A stretch of 64,000 bases of DNA from Dyella sp. C11. Its GTDB lineage: Bacteria; Pseudomonadota; Gammaproteobacteria; Xanthomonadales; Rhodanobacteraceae. The position numbers and the translations under genes are program-made. The DNA is taken from assembly GCF_003121485.1 (NCBI RefSeq), contig NZ_QAVX01000006.1, positions 149,737 to 213,736 of the forward strand, in the 5' to 3' direction. How positions within the stretch are numbered: position 1 is the first letter of the stretch; every line of letters starts with the position of its first letter. Positions 44,194 through 54,482 of this stretch are shown here, piece by piece. A model generated the notes under the pieces. That model was not told the DNA's origin. It saw only the letters and a program-made list of their open reading frames with translations, and did no database searches.

Positions 44194-45024
44194 ATGGGCA
44201 GCAGCACGATCACTACGAAAGATGGCGTCGAGATCTACTACAAGGATTGGGGCAAGGGTCAACCGATCGTCTTCAGCCACGGCTGGCCGCTGTCGGCCGA
44301 CGATTGGGACGCGCAGATGCTGTTCTTCCTCAGTCACGGCTATCGGGTGATCGCGCACGATCGTCGCGGGCACGGCCGCTCCACGCAGACGGAGGACGGC
44401 AACGACATGGATCACTACGCGGCGGATCTGGCCGCGCTCACCGAAAAGCTGGACCTGCACGATGCCATTCACGTGGGCCACTCCACCGGCGGTGGCGAAG
44501 TGGTGCATTACGTAGCCAAGCACGGCATGGCGCGCACCGCGAAGATCGTGCTGATCAGCGCCGTCCCGCCGATCATGCTCAAGACCAAGGACAACCCGGA
44601 CGGCACGCCGATGGAAGTATTCGACGGGTTCCGCGCCGCCCTGGTGGCCAATCGTGCGCAGTTCTATTTCGACGTCGCCTCGGGGCCGTTCTACGGCTAC
44701 AACCGCCCGGGCGCCAAGCCGTCGCAGGGCACCATTACCAACTGGTGGCGCCAGGGCATGATGGGGGGCACCAAGGCCCACTACGACTGCATCAAGGCGT
44801 TCTCGGAAACGGACTTCACCGAGGACCTGAAGAAGATCGACAAGCCGGCGCTGGTGATGCACGGCGATGACGATCAGGTGGTGCCCTACAAGGACGCCGG
44901 CGTGCTGTCGGCCAAGCTGCTGAAGAACGCGACCCTGAAGATCTATCCGGGCTACCCGCATGGCGCGCTCACCACGCACCACGAGGTCATCAACAAGGAC
45001 CTGCTGGAATTCTTCAAGAGCTGA
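44194..45024 (+). CDS. alpha/beta hydrolase, non-heme chloroperoxidase/arylesterase-like
   Basis: 276 residues. Oxyanion region [12 protein letters not shown], nucleophile elbow GHSTGGG, acid in [10 protein letters not shown] and His in [11 protein letters not shown] define the catalytic triad. The sequence is very close to the cofactor-free haloperoxidase/arylesterase family. It may hydrolyse esters or form peracids. AGGTG precedes the ATG at 44194; the upstream open frame has low coding character. A hairpin with a small T run follows at 45034. Confidence 0.93.
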   Translation: MGSSTITTKDGVEIYYKDWGKGQPIVFSHGWPLSADDWDAQMLFFLSHGYRVIAHDRRGHGRSTQTEDGNDMDHYAADLAALTEKLDLHDAIHVGHSTGGGEVVHYVAKHGMARTAKIVLISAVPPIMLKTKDNPDGTPMEVFDGFRAALVANRAQFYFDVASGPFYGYNRPGAKPSQGTITNWWRQGMMGGTKAHYDCIKAFSETDFTEDLKKIDKPALVMHGDDDQVVPYKDAGVLSAKLLKNATLKIYPGYPHGALTTHHEVINKDLLEFFKS

Positions 45025-45033
45025 TGGGGTATC

Positions 45034-45060
45034 GCAGCCCCTGCCATGGGCGGGGGCTGC
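45034..45060. terminator. hairpin terminator
   Basis: A 12-bp stem with one G-T pair (GCAGCCCCTGCC / GGCGGGGGCTGC) and a short loop lies between convergent genes. Confidence 0.65.
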
Positions 45061-45064
45061 GGCC

Positions 45065-45238
45065 TTATTCGGGACTCTTGTCGCGCCCCTTCACCAGGCA
45101 CGCCACGCCCAGCAACAGGAACATGGTGCCGACACCCCAGAAGGCCGTCAGGTGGCCGATATAAGCGGCCACCAGGAACATGGCCCCGGCCGCCAGAAAC
45201 AGGTAACCGCTGGTCTTCTTGCCTTGCTCTGCGGACAT
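45065..45238 (-). CDS. small two-helix membrane protein
   Basis: 57 residues: MSAEQGKKTSG, then two hydrophobic segments (about 12-32 and 35-50) and a charged C-terminus KGRDKSPE. The ATG at 45238 has GGGGAAAG upstream. The family is unknown, but many Xanthomonadales encode similar small predicted inner-membrane proteins. It is probably a monocistronic gene, divergent from the diguanylate cyclase gene. Confidence 0.75.
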   Translation of the reverse strand: MSAEQGKKTSGYLFLAAGAMFLVAAYIGHLTAFWGVGTMFLLLGVACLVKGRDKSPE

Positions 45239-45444
45239 GGCTTTCCCCGGTTGGTCGCGCCGACTATAAGCCGCGTCCCGGCCGCAGCCAAATGCCCGCC
45301 CCCTGCCCGACACCCACCTGGCCTCTGCTCAAAGCATTCACGCCCGCACGGCTATATGTGACGGCCGCAACAACGCCTGTGACCGGAACCACAGCGTTCC
45401 GCGAGGACCGGGCATAGGCTGACGCAGTATTTTCCGGGGGACTC

Positions 45445-47247
45445 ATGGCAGTGCCGGCTCCGCTTGCATCCGACGAAGGGCGACGCCTTGAGCGGTTGCT
45501 CTCGCTCGGCGTGCTCGATTCCGAAGCGGAGCCCCTGTTCGATGCCCTGACCCGCGCCGCATCGCTGCTCACCGGTGCGCCCATTGCGTTGATGACGCTG
45601 GTCGATGACAGGCGCCAGTGGTTCAAGTCCAACATCGGGCTGGAAGGAACGGCCGAAACCTCGCGCGACATCGCCTTCTGCTCGTACACCATCCTTGGCG
45701 ATGAGCCCTTCGTGGTGCGCGATGCCATGAAAGATCCGCGCTTCTCGGACAACCCGCTGGTTACCGACGCGCCGCATATCCGGTTCTATGCGGGTGCGCC
45801 CATCACGCTGGGTGACGGCCTGCGCATGGGCGCGCTGTGCGTCATCGATCGACGTCCGCGCGAACTGTCCGAGCAACAGGCCTCCATCCTGCGCGAACTC
45901 GCGCGTGCTGCCGCCGAGGCCCTGGAACAACGCAAGGCGGCGCTTGAACGCAGCGAATCGCTGCATCGCGAGGCCCTGCTGCATCGGTTGCAGATGGATG
46001 ACCGCAAGCGTCTGGCCGCCATTCTCGATGCCTCACAGGCCGGCACGTGGGAATGGAACATCCAGACCGGCGAGATGCGCTTCAACGAACAATGGGCGCG
46101 CATTCTCGGCTACAAGCTGGAAGACCTTGATCTGCTTTCGTCGAGCGTATGGCGTCATCTGCGCGCGGACGAAGGTGGCATTGTCCAGGGCGCGCAACGA
46201 CGCCTCACCCATCCCGACGACCTGCCCCTGCTGGACGAACGCCTGCAGGAACATCTACGCGGCGAACGCCCGCTGTTCGAAAGCGAAGCGCGGCTGCGCC
46301 ATCAGGATGGGCACTGGCTGTGGGGTCTGCTGCGCGGACGCGTCATCAGCCATACCGACGACGGTGCGCCGCTGTGGATCTACGGCACGCTGGTGGATGT
46401 CTCCGAACGCAAGCGTGCCGTGGAATACGTGCAGCGCAGCGAGCATCGCTTCCGCAAACTGTTCGAGGAAAGCCTGGGACTCATCTGCACGCACGACCTG
46501 GATGGCACCATTCTTTCGGCCAACCCGGCGGCCGCGCAGTCGCTGGGTTATTCGATGGGCGAGCTGCTGGGCCGGCCGTTCAAGGACCTGATCGAACCGA
46601 CCTTGCATCCCATGTTCGATGCCTACCTGCAACGCGTCACCACCACGGGCGTGGCGCAAGGCCTGCTGCGCATCCAGTCGAAAAGCGGCAACACGTTGAC
46701 CTGGCAGTACCACAACTCGCTGGACACCGAGGGCGAAGACCCTTACGTGCTCGGCCATGCACTCGACGTCACCGAACGCATGCGCCACGAAAGCCAGTTG
46801 CGCGAATGGAGCGTGCGCGATTCGCTCACGGGCTTATATAACCGGCGCTATCTCGGCCAGGTTGCCGAGAACCTCGTGCGTGGTGAGCCATGGGGTTGCA
46901 TCGTGATCGACCTGGAAAGGTTCAAGTCGGTGAACGATACCTACGGCCACCAACGCGGCGACCAGGTGCTGGTGGCCATGGGCCAGTTCCTCACGACGCA
47001 TGTTCGACCCGATGACATCGTGGTCCGTTCCGGCGGCGACGAATTCGTGGTGCTGCTGCCGGGTGCCGGCGAACAGGACACGCTCGCCATCATGCAGCGC
47101 CTGGACAGCGCACGTGCCAGCGCGCCCATCGGTTTCACGATGGGGCACGCCATCCGTTTCGGCGACGCGCCGCTGGATGCGGCGCTGGCGCAGGCGGACA
47201 ATCAGCTTTACCGCGTGCGCCGCGACCGCGGCTACCAGGGCCGCTAG
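45445..47247 (+). CDS. GAF-PAS-PAS-GGDEF sensor diguanylate cyclase
   Basis: 600 residues. GAF domain at about 20-165, first PAS at about 190-335 (ASQAGTWEWNIQTGEMRFN), second PAS at about 345-450 (GLICTHDLDGTILSANPAA) and GGDEF at about 460-595. The active-site motif RSGGDEF is intact, so it should make c-di-GMP. There is no EAL domain or membrane segment, so it senses a cytosolic signal through GAF/PAS. Start at ATG 45445 with a G-rich Shine-Dalgarno. The last codons are followed by 9 bp, then poxB on the other strand. Confidence 0.95.
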   Translation: MAVPAPLASDEGRRLERLLSLGVLDSEAEPLFDALTRAASLLTGAPIALMTLVDDRRQWFKSNIGLEGTAETSRDIAFCSYTILGDEPFVVRDAMKDPRFSDNPLVTDAPHIRFYAGAPITLGDGLRMGALCVIDRRPRELSEQQASILRELARAAAEALEQRKAALERSESLHREALLHRLQMDDRKRLAAILDASQAGTWEWNIQTGEMRFNEQWARILGYKLEDLDLLSSSVWRHLRADEGGIVQGAQRRLTHPDDLPLLDERLQEHLRGERPLFESEARLRHQDGHWLWGLLRGRVISHTDDGAPLWIYGTLVDVSERKRAVEYVQRSEHRFRKLFEESLGLICTHDLDGTILSANPAAAQSLGYSMGELLGRPFKDLIEPTLHPMFDAYLQRVTTTGVAQGLLRIQSKSGNTLTWQYHNSLDTEGEDPYVLGHALDVTERMRHESQLREWSVRDSLTGLYNRRYLGQVAENLVRGEPWGCIVIDLERFKSVNDTYGHQRGDQVLVAMGQFLTTHVRPDDIVVRSGGDEFVVLLPGAGEQDTLAIMQRLDSARASAPIGFTMGHAIRFGDAPLDAALAQADNQLYRVRRDRGYQGR

Positions 47248-47256
47248 TTTCCTCGA

Positions 47257-48987
47257 TCAACGAAACAGGTTCGTCTTCGCCAGCTCGACCAGTTCGTCAC
47301 CGCGTCCGTTGATCACCGTGCGCAGCGCCCACAGGCCGAAGCCCTTGGCCTGCTCCAGCTTGATGCTGGGCGGCATCGCCAGTTCCTGCGTGTTGGTCAC
47401 CACGTCGAGCAACGCAGGTCCGTCGTGCGCAAGTATGTCCTTGATGGCCGCGGGAAGATCGGCGGGATCTTCCACCCGAATGCCGTGCACGCCCACTGCG
47501 CGCGCCATGGCGGCGAAATCGGGATTGACCAGCGACGTGCCTGTTTCCAGGTAACCACCCGCTTTCATCTCCAACGCCACGAAACCCAGCGTGTGGTTGT
47601 TGAACACCACGATCTTCACCGGCAGCTTCTGTTGCACCAGCGTGAGGAAGTCGCCCATCAACATGCTGAAACCGCCGTCACCCGAAAGGCTGATCACCTG
47701 CCGTCCCGGATACGCCGACTGCGCGCCTATCGCCTGCGGCATGGCATTCGCCATCGAGCCGTGCACGAGCGAACCGATGAGGCGGCGATGGCCATTCATC
47801 TTCAGGTAGCGCGCAGCCCAGATGGATGGCGTGCCCACGTCGAAGGTGAACACCGCATCGTCCGCCGCGGCGTCGCTCACCAGCTTGGCCAGGTATTGCG
47901 GGTGAATGGGCTTTTTGCCGGGTTTTCCGATAGCGAGTTCGTCCAGGCCTTCGCGCGCCTTGCGGTAGTGCGCGAGGCATGCATCAAGGTGTGCCCTGTC
48001 CGTCTTGGGTTTCAGCTTGGGAAGCAACGCTTCAATAGTCGCGACGACATCGCCCACCATGCCAAGGTCGAGACGCGCACGGCGTCCGAGATTCTCCGGC
48101 CGCAAATCCACCTGCGCGATCCTGGCTTCCGTGGGATAGAACTGGCGATACGGGAAATCCGTGCCCAGCATCAACAACGTGTCGCAATTCAACATGGCGT
48201 GATAGCCGGAGCTGAAGCCGATCAGCCCCGTCATGCCCACATCGTAGGGGTTGTCGTATTCCACGTATTCCTTGCCGCCAAACGCATGCACGATGGGCGA
48301 CTTCAGCGCCTCGGCAAGCTTGATCAGCGGATCGTGCGCGCCGGCGCAACCACGGCCGCACAGCAAGGTGACTTTCTTGCCGCTGTTGAGCAGTTGCGCG
48401 AGCGCTTCGATATCTTCCCCGGCTGGGGTCACCACGGGTGCGCGCAGTGCCAGGGACGGGCCAGCCGCCGGCTTGGCGTCCAGTTCGCGCAGCGCCACAT
48501 CACCGGGAATGATCACCACGGCCACACCGCGCAAACCCACGGCGGCGCGAATCGCGCTTTCCAGCACACCCGGCAGCTGCTCGGGACTCGACACCAGTTC
48601 GCAATAACAGCTGCATTCGCGGAACAGCGATTCCGGATGCGTTTCCTGGAAATAGCCGCGACCGATTTCCGCACTGGGAATATGCGCCGCGATGGCCAGC
48701 ACCGGCACGTGCGAACGGTGGCAATCGAACAGTCCGTTGATCAGGTGCAAGTTGCCCGGTCCGCAACTACCTGCGCATACCGCAAGTTCTCCGGTGAGAT
48801 GCGCCTCCGCACCGGCGGCGAAAGCGGCAGCTTCCTCGTGCCGCATGTGAATCCAGTCGATGTCACCGCGGCGACGCAGGGATTCGGTGATGCCGTTGAG
48901 GCTGGCGCCCACGAGGCCATAAATGCGGCGAACGCCCGCCACGTGCAGCGTTTCGGTGACGACGTCGGAGACTTTCGTGCTTGCCAT
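47257..48987 (-). CDS. poxB: pyruvate dehydrogenase (ubiquinone) / TPP-dependent oxidase
   Basis: 576 residues, three-domain ThDP enzyme. The N-terminal Pyr domain carries [12 protein letters not shown] (catalytic Glu), the central domain binds FAD, and the PP domain has [15 protein letters not shown] with the Asn in FNNHTLG. Length and domain order match PoxB, which oxidises pyruvate to acetate and reduces quinone at the membrane. The start is ATG 48987 behind GAGG. It is a single-gene unit. Confidence 0.9.
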   Translation of the reverse strand: MASTKVSDVVTETLHVAGVRRIYGLVGASLNGITESLRRRGDIDWIHMRHEEAAAFAAGAEAHLTGELAVCAGSCGPGNLHLINGLFDCHRSHVPVLAIAAHIPSAEIGRGYFQETHPESLFRECSCYCELVSSPEQLPGVLESAIRAAVGLRGVAVVIIPGDVALRELDAKPAAGPSLALRAPVVTPAGEDIEALAQLLNSGKKVTLLCGRGCAGAHDPLIKLAEALKSPIVHAFGGKEYVEYDNPYDVGMTGLIGFSSGYHAMLNCDTLLMLGTDFPYRQFYPTEARIAQVDLRPENLGRRARLDLGMVGDVVATIEALLPKLKPKTDRAHLDACLAHYRKAREGLDELAIGKPGKKPIHPQYLAKLVSDAAADDAVFTFDVGTPSIWAARYLKMNGHRRLIGSLVHGSMANAMPQAIGAQSAYPGRQVISLSGDGGFSMLMGDFLTLVQQKLPVKIVVFNNHTLGFVALEMKAGGYLETGTSLVNPDFAAMARAVGVHGIRVEDPADLPAAIKDILAHDGPALLDVVTNTQELAMPPSIKLEQAKGFGLWALRTVINGRGDELVELAKTNLFR

Positions 48988-49173
48988 GTGTCGATGTCCT
49001 CGTGGGAAAGAAGCGGCATGTGCTTCATCAATCCCTTCGAGTATCGGGACGCCAGCGTGACAAGGACGTCAGCCGGCATCGCAATGGTCCACCGCAGCGT
49101 TACCCGAATGGGTAAATCACCGTTCGGTGCGTCGCCGCGCGGCACCGGGGGGCGCGGCGGCGTGGTCCCTGCA

Positions 49174-50001
49174 TCACTCGCCGGCCGTGCGCTCCCATCG
49201 CGCCAGCTGTTCGCGCAGGGCGCCGTTGTCGGCGTTCAGCTCAGCCACTTCTGCCGACAATTCGGCAACACGGCGGCGCAGCGTGGGCAGGTCGTCGCCC
49301 GCGCCATCTTCGGCTTCCTTTTTCGGCTTGCGCTTGGCTTCCCGCACGCGCTTGGCGGCCTGCTTCAGCTCGTCGTCGCCCGCGCTGGCTGCGGCCCGCT
49401 GCTCCTCTTCGGGCAGGCTGGCCACGGCGGCCGCGGCATTGATCGAAAGCACACCCGATTTCACCGCCGCCACCACTTCCGGCGCGGCCTGCTTCTGGAT
49501 CTTTTCGATCATCACCACCTGGTTGTTGCTCAGGCGCGCCTCGCGCGCGATGGCCTGCCGGCTCGGCAAGGCCTCCGCCTTGGCGGTTGCCGCGGGCGGC
49601 GCGGCGTCCTGCGCAACGTCCGGCGATGCATCGGGTGCTGGCGCGACTTCATCGTCGGCCGGCTTGGCGCGCTCGCGACGTTCGGCCAGGATCTCGCGCT
49701 TGCGCAGTGCCAGCACGCCACGCTGGAAATCCGACACGCTGCGGCGCCCCAGGTGCTGCTCGATCATCCACAGGTGCACGTCGTCCATCGACTGGAAGCG
49801 CGTGTTCTGTACCGTATTGAACGGCAGGTTGTGCTTGCGGCAAATGCCGTAGCGGTTGTGTCCGTCCACCAGCACGTTGCCCCACAGCACCAGCGAATCG
49901 CGGCAGCCTTCGGCGAGCAGGCTGCGCTCCAGCGACTCGTACTCCTCCGGCGTCAGCGGGTCGATATAGGCCTTGAGTTCTTGGTTGACGAGGATGTCCA
50001 T
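49174..50001 (-). CDS. ParB/Srx-like domain protein, partition-related
   Basis: 275 residues. The N-terminal half has the ParB-like nuclease fold: EYESLERSLLAEGCRDSLVLW then NVLVDGHNRYGICRKH (GHNR motif). A Pro/Ala-rich linker and an HTH-like segment follow, then a C-terminal coiled coil (LRRRVAELSAEVAELNADNGALREQL). It resembles the plasmid replication/partition-related proteins found on Xanthomonadales chromosomes. The DNA target is unknown. The start is ATG 50001. Confidence 0.85.
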   Translation of the reverse strand: MDILVNQELKAYIDPLTPEEYESLERSLLAEGCRDSLVLWGNVLVDGHNRYGICRKHNLPFNTVQNTRFQSMDDVHLWMIEQHLGRRSVSDFQRGVLALRKREILAERRERAKPADDEVAPAPDASPDVAQDAAPPAATAKAEALPSRQAIAREARLSNNQVVMIEKIQKQAAPEVVAAVKSGVLSINAAAAVASLPEEEQRAAASAGDDELKQAAKRVREAKRKPKKEAEDGAGDDLPTLRRRVAELSAEVAELNADNGALREQLARWERTAGE

Positions 50002-50147
50002 GGGCGATGCAGATACGGCAAGGGGGCGGCATTGTAGATAACCTTGGCCGCCGTTTCGCGGCTTGTATTTCCCGCCGGAACGTGCGCGCGCCGCGCACTC
50101 CCGCGCCACTCTGCTACCTTGCAGGCTTTCCATCCGGGGGAGATTCC

Positions 50148-51086
50148 ATGCTGCTGCGCCGTTGCCTTGCCCTTGCTCTGGCCATTGCCCTGCCCGTTGC
50201 GGTATCGGCCGACGAAACCCAGCCGGCGCGCACACCGGCACCCAAGGAACTGCTGGCCAAATCGCAGCCCCAGGAATGGCGCACGCCCGATCCGCAGAAC
50301 CTGCTGGTGATGCAGCTGCCGCAAGGCCGCGTGCTGATCGAACTCGCGCCGGATTTCGCACCGCTGCACGTCACCAACATTCGTACGATGGCCCACGAGC
50401 ACTACTACGACGGACTGGCCATTACGCGCGTGCACGACAATTTCGTCACCCAATGGGGCGACCCTGCCAGTGATGACGACAACGGCGACAAGAGCAAGCT
50501 CAAGCCGCTGGGCTCCGCCAAAGAAAAGCTGCCACCGGAATACACCCGCGTTTACGACGCCAAGCTGCCCTTCACGCCACTGAAGGACGGTGACTTCTAC
50601 GCGCCCGAAGTGGGTTTCTCCGAAGGCTTTCCCGTCGCACGCGATCAGACGCACCAGCAGGAATGGTTGACGCATTGCTACGGCATGGTCGGCGTGGGGC
50701 GCGACATCGATCCGGAAACGGGCAGCGGCGCCGAGCTGTATGCGGTGATTGGCCAGGCACCGCGCGCGCTCGACCGCAACATCGCCGTCGTGGGGCGCGT
50801 GCTGCAGGGCATGGAGTTTCTCTCCGGCCTGCCGCGCGGCACGGGACCGTTGGGTTTCTATGAGAAGCCCGAACAGCACGTCATGATTTCTTCGGTGCGC
50901 CTCGCGTCGGACATCCCCGCCGCGCAGCGACCGCAGATCCAGGTGCTTCGCACGGACAGTGCGACGTTCGCGGCGCTGGTCGATGCCAAGCGCAATCGCT
51001 TCGACGATTTCTACCGCGTCCCGACCGGCAAGGTCGATGTGTGCAGCGTCACCATTCCCGTGCGCGACGCGAAGACCGCGCACTGA
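50148..51086 (+). CDS. peptidylprolyl isomerase, cyclophilin type, secreted
   Basis: 312 residues. Signal peptide about 1-21 (ending AVSA). The cyclophilin fold lies at about 55-260: MQLPQGRVLIELAPDFAPLHV, YYDGLAITRVHDNFVTQWGD, and HCYGMVGVGRDIDPETGSGAELYAVIGQAP. Inserts make it longer than a classical 165-residue cyclophilin. It is a periplasmic fold catalyst. GGGGGAG precedes the ATG at 50148. Confidence 0.9.
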   Translation: MLLRRCLALALAIALPVAVSADETQPARTPAPKELLAKSQPQEWRTPDPQNLLVMQLPQGRVLIELAPDFAPLHVTNIRTMAHEHYYDGLAITRVHDNFVTQWGDPASDDDNGDKSKLKPLGSAKEKLPPEYTRVYDAKLPFTPLKDGDFYAPEVGFSEGFPVARDQTHQQEWLTHCYGMVGVGRDIDPETGSGAELYAVIGQAPRALDRNIAVVGRVLQGMEFLSGLPRGTGPLGFYEKPEQHVMISSVRLASDIPAAQRPQIQVLRTDSATFAALVDAKRNRFDDFYRVPTGKVDVCSVTIPVRDAKTAH

Positions 51087-51104
51087 CGTTATCCACGGCG
51101 AAAA

Positions 51105-51128
51105 GCGGCATGCATCCCTGCATGCCGC
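51105..51128. terminator. hairpin terminator
   Basis: A perfect 10-bp stem (GCGGCATGCA / TGCATGCCGC) with a TCCC loop lies 18 bp after the cyclophilin stop. Confidence 0.65.
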
Positions 51129-51244
51129 GCTTGCGCACAAATGACGCCTTTGGGTGAACACTGCCTTAGCCCTGAACCCAACGACGACACGTTCTTCACC
51201 CCCAAGCCCGGCAGGATGGCCGCACACCCTGAACGGAGCAACGC

Positions 51245-53407
51245 ATGCGGCGGGGCTGGAAAATACTGTCATGGATTGTCGGCGTCTGCGTGGCGCTGAT
51301 CGTGGTGCTGTTGATCGTCATCGCCACATTCGACTGGAACCGACTCAAGCCCACCATCAATGCGCACGCCAGCGAAACCCTTGGACGTCCGTTCGCCATC
51401 AATGGCGACCTGAGCGTTCGCTGGCGCCGCGAAGAGCGTGCCAGCGGCATCGAGGGTTGGGTACCGTGGCCGGAATTCGTTGCGCAGGACATTCGCGTCG
51501 GCAATCCCTCGTGGGCCAGCCAGCCTCAGTTTGCGCAGCTCGAAGCATTGCGCTTCCGCATTTCTCCACTGCCGTTGATCGTGCATCGCGTGGAGATCCC
51601 GGTGCTCTATCTCACGCAGCCCACCATCGATCTTGAGCGCGACGCACAAGGCCAGGCCAACTGGAATTTCGACCTTGGCAATGGCTCACCCTCGGCATGG
51701 ACACTGGACCTGCATGCCATCGGCTTTGACCGTGGCCATATCACGCTCAACGATGCGATGAACAAGGCGGAACTGCAGATCACCATGGAGATGCTGCAGC
51801 GTGCCATTTCCTATGGCGACATTGTTTCGCAGCAATCGAAGGATGCACGCGAGCAGGCGAGCAAGACGGTGGGTTCGAACGCCAAGGTGACGCTGGAGAA
51901 GGATGCCGGCACCGACGAGAACAAACCCGGCAGCACCACCGCCACCTACCAGTTTGCGTGGCAGGCCCTGGGCAAGTATCAGGGCGCGCCGGTGGAAGGC
52001 AACGGCAAGACCGGCGGCGTACTGGCCTTGCAGCAGACCGACCAGCCCTTCCCGCTTCAGGCGGATGTGCATGTGGGTGACACGCATATCGCCTTGGTCG
52101 GCACGCTCACCGACCCGTTGCATCTGGCCGCGCTGAATATTCGCCTGTGGTTTTCCGGCAGCAGCATGGCCAAGCTGTATCCGCTCACGGGCGTCACCCT
52201 GCCCGACACACCGCCGTATGCCACGGAAGGCCATCTGCGCGCCAACCTTAAAAAGGGCGCCAGCCATTTCTCCTACGATCACTTCCGCGGCCGCGTGGGT
52301 GGCAGCGACCTGGCCGGCGATCTTGCCTTCGATACCGGTGGTGCAAGACCGAAGCTGAGTGGCAATGTGAAGTCACAGCTGCTCCGTTTCGCCGATCTCG
52401 CACCGCTGATCGGCGCCGATTCCAACGCCCAGAAAGAGCAGCGCGGCGACGCGACACCTACGCCGTCTGACAAGGTGTTGCCCGTGGAGCCATTCCGCAC
52501 GGATCGCTGGCGCGCCATGGATGCCGATGTCACCTTCAGCGCCGCCAGGATCGTGCGCGAGGCGTCCCTGCCCATCAACGCGCTGTCCACGCATGTCGTC
52601 ATGGACAACGGCGTGCTGACGCTCAATCCGCTCGACTTCGACCTCGCCGGCGGCAAGGTTGCCAGCAACCTGCACCTGGACGGCAGCGTGACGCCGATGA
52701 AGGGTGACATCAAGCTCAAGGCGCGACACATCAAGCTCAAGGAACTCTTCCCCACGTTCGCGCCGATGCAGACGAGCTTTGGCGAGATCAACGGCGATGC
52801 AGCGATCAATGCCCGCGGCAATTCGGTGAGCGAGCTGATGGGCACGTCCACCGGCGAGCTGAAGCTGCTGATGAACGATGGTGCGATCAGCAAGACGCTG
52901 CTGGAAACGGCCGGCCTCAACGTGGCCAACATCGTCATCGCCAAGTTGTTCGGCGACAAGACGGTGAAGATCAACTGCGCGGCATCGGACCTGACGGCCA
53001 CGAACGGCCTGTACGAAACGCGCCTGTTCGTGTTCGACACCGAAGACGCCACCATCCGCGTCAACGGCACGGTGAATTTTGCCAACGAGAAGCTGGATCT
53101 GGACGTCCGTCCGGAATCGAAGGGCTTGCGCATCTTCTCCTTGCGTTCGCCGCTTTACGTCAAGGGCACGCTGAAGAATCCCGACGTGGGCGTGCAGCCC
53201 GGCCCGCTGATCCTGCGCGGCGGCGGCGCCGTGGCGCTGGGCGTGCTGGCCACCCCCATCGCGGCCCTGTTGCCGCTGGTGGCAACCAGCAAGGGCGAGC
53301 CGGACAACACCTGCGCCACGGTGCTGGAACAGATGCGCGGCGCCTCCAAGGCAGGCACGGCACCCAAGCCGGGCACGCCGCAGCCACCCACGCCACCGTC
53401 CCACTGA
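51245..53407 (+). CDS. AsmA family protein
   Basis: 720 residues. An N-terminal membrane anchor (about 7-29) is followed by a long repetitive periplasmic region. The AsmA signatures are near the N-terminus (DWNRLKPTINAHASETLGRPFA) and in the C-terminal AsmA_2 part (TSTGELKLLMNDGAISKTLLE, DLDVRPESKGLRIFSLRSPL). AsmA proteins are bridge-like lipid-transfer or outer-membrane assembly factors. A Pro/Lys tail of about 25 residues ends the chain. ATG at 51245 has CGGAG. Confidence 0.93.
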   Translation: MRRGWKILSWIVGVCVALIVVLLIVIATFDWNRLKPTINAHASETLGRPFAINGDLSVRWRREERASGIEGWVPWPEFVAQDIRVGNPSWASQPQFAQLEALRFRISPLPLIVHRVEIPVLYLTQPTIDLERDAQGQANWNFDLGNGSPSAWTLDLHAIGFDRGHITLNDAMNKAELQITMEMLQRAISYGDIVSQQSKDAREQASKTVGSNAKVTLEKDAGTDENKPGSTTATYQFAWQALGKYQGAPVEGNGKTGGVLALQQTDQPFPLQADVHVGDTHIALVGTLTDPLHLAALNIRLWFSGSSMAKLYPLTGVTLPDTPPYATEGHLRANLKKGASHFSYDHFRGRVGGSDLAGDLAFDTGGARPKLSGNVKSQLLRFADLAPLIGADSNAQKEQRGDATPTPSDKVLPVEPFRTDRWRAMDADVTFSAARIVREASLPINALSTHVVMDNGVLTLNPLDFDLAGGKVASNLHLDGSVTPMKGDIKLKARHIKLKELFPTFAPMQTSFGEINGDAAINARGNSVSELMGTSTGELKLLMNDGAISKTLLETAGLNVANIVIAKLFGDKTVKINCAASDLTATNGLYETRLFVFDTEDATIRVNGTVNFANEKLDLDVRPESKGLRIFSLRSPLYVKGTLKNPDVGVQPGPLILRGGGAVALGVLATPIAALLPLVATSKGEPDNTCATVLEQMRGASKAGTAPKPGTPQPPTPPSH

Positions 53408-53424
53408 CGCACCACGCCAACGGC

Positions 53425-53460
53425 GGGGAGCACCGCTAGAATGCGGTGCTTCCCCATTTT
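53425..53460 (+). terminator. intrinsic terminator
   Basis: A hairpin of 12 bp with one bulge (GGGGAGCACCGC / GCGGTGCTTCCCC) is followed by ATTTTCG, just after the AsmA stop. Confidence 0.7.
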
Positions 53461-53472
53461 CGACGTGCGTGC

Positions 53473-54402
53473 ATGCAACCGGTTACCAAAGCCCGCTGGC
53501 AGATCCATTTCTGCGTCCTGCTCTGGGGCTTCACGGCCATCCTCGGCAAGCTGATTACCCTGCCGGCGCTGCAGCTGGTGTGGTGGCGCACGCTGCTGGT
53601 CTCCGGCGCGCTGCTGCTCATCCCCAAGGTATGGCGCGGATTGAAGGCGATGCCTGCCAGGCTGCGCTGGGGTTACGCGGGTATCGGCGTGCTGGTGTCG
53701 CTGCACTGGCTCACGTTCTACGCCTCGATCAAGCTTGCCAATGCATCGGTGGGTGCGACCTGCATCGCGCTAGGTCCGGTATTCCTGTCGCTGGTGGAAC
53801 CCTGGATCGCGAAGCGCAAGTTCGATCCGCGCGAATTGCTGATCGGCGTGGCGGTGGTGCCCGGCGTGGCGATGGTGGTGGGTGGCGTGCCCACCGGCAT
53901 GCGCATGGGCATTGTGGTGGGCGCATTGTCCGCGTTGCTGGTGGCGCTGTTTGGCGCATTCAACAAGCGGCTGGTGGAACATGGCGACCCGCTCACCGTG
54001 ACCTGCATCGAGCTTGGCACGGGCACGCTGTTCCTGACCTTGCTGGCACCGTTGCTGCCTCATGCTGGACCGGCTTTCGTGCTGCCCAGCCTTCACGATG
54101 CAACGCTGCTGCTGTTGCTGTCGTTCGGCTGCACCCTGCTGCCGTTCGCGCTGGCGCTGGTGGCGCTGCGGCACATGAGCGCCTTCGGCACGCAGATGGT
54201 GACGAACCTGGAGCCGGTGTACGCCATTGTGCTGGCCATCGTGCTGCTCGGCGAACAACGGCAATTGGACGGCTGGTTCTATGCCGGCGTGGCCGTGATT
54301 CTGGCGGCAGTGTTCGTGCACCCACTGCTCTCCCGCAAACAGGCACCGGCGTCCCAGCCGGAACTGCTGGGCACGGCGGAAAGCCACAGTGTGGTTGAAT
54401 AG
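53473..54402 (+). CDS. EamA/DMT superfamily transporter
   Basis: 309 residues with ten predicted membrane helices in two EamA repeats (HFCVLLWGFTAILGKLI; LGTGTLFLTLLAPLLP). The SIKLANASVGATC and LEPVYAIVLAIVLLGE segments are typical for RhaT/YdcZ-like metabolite exporters. Substrate unknown. ATG at 53473. Confidence 0.92.
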   Translation: MQPVTKARWQIHFCVLLWGFTAILGKLITLPALQLVWWRTLLVSGALLLIPKVWRGLKAMPARLRWGYAGIGVLVSLHWLTFYASIKLANASVGATCIALGPVFLSLVEPWIAKRKFDPRELLIGVAVVPGVAMVVGGVPTGMRMGIVVGALSALLVALFGAFNKRLVEHGDPLTVTCIELGTGTLFLTLLAPLLPHAGPAFVLPSLHDATLLLLLSFGCTLLPFALALVALRHMSAFGTQMVTNLEPVYAIVLAIVLLGEQRQLDGWFYAGVAVILAAVFVHPLLSRKQAPASQPELLGTAESHSVVE

Positions 54403-54482
54403 GCGCCGTTGTTCGGGAGGGTGAGCCCTCCCCCTTCCTGAGGTAACCGGCGCCTGCCGCCGGTTGGCGCGAGGTGCTTGCG

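Noticed and set aside
47425-50037. Very long plus-strand open frame (870 codons) opposite poxB and the ParB-like gene
   Set aside because: Its translation has no domain, is His/Arg/Gln-rich and mirrors the coding strand in a high-GC genome. poxB and the ParB-like gene on the minus strand explain the region.
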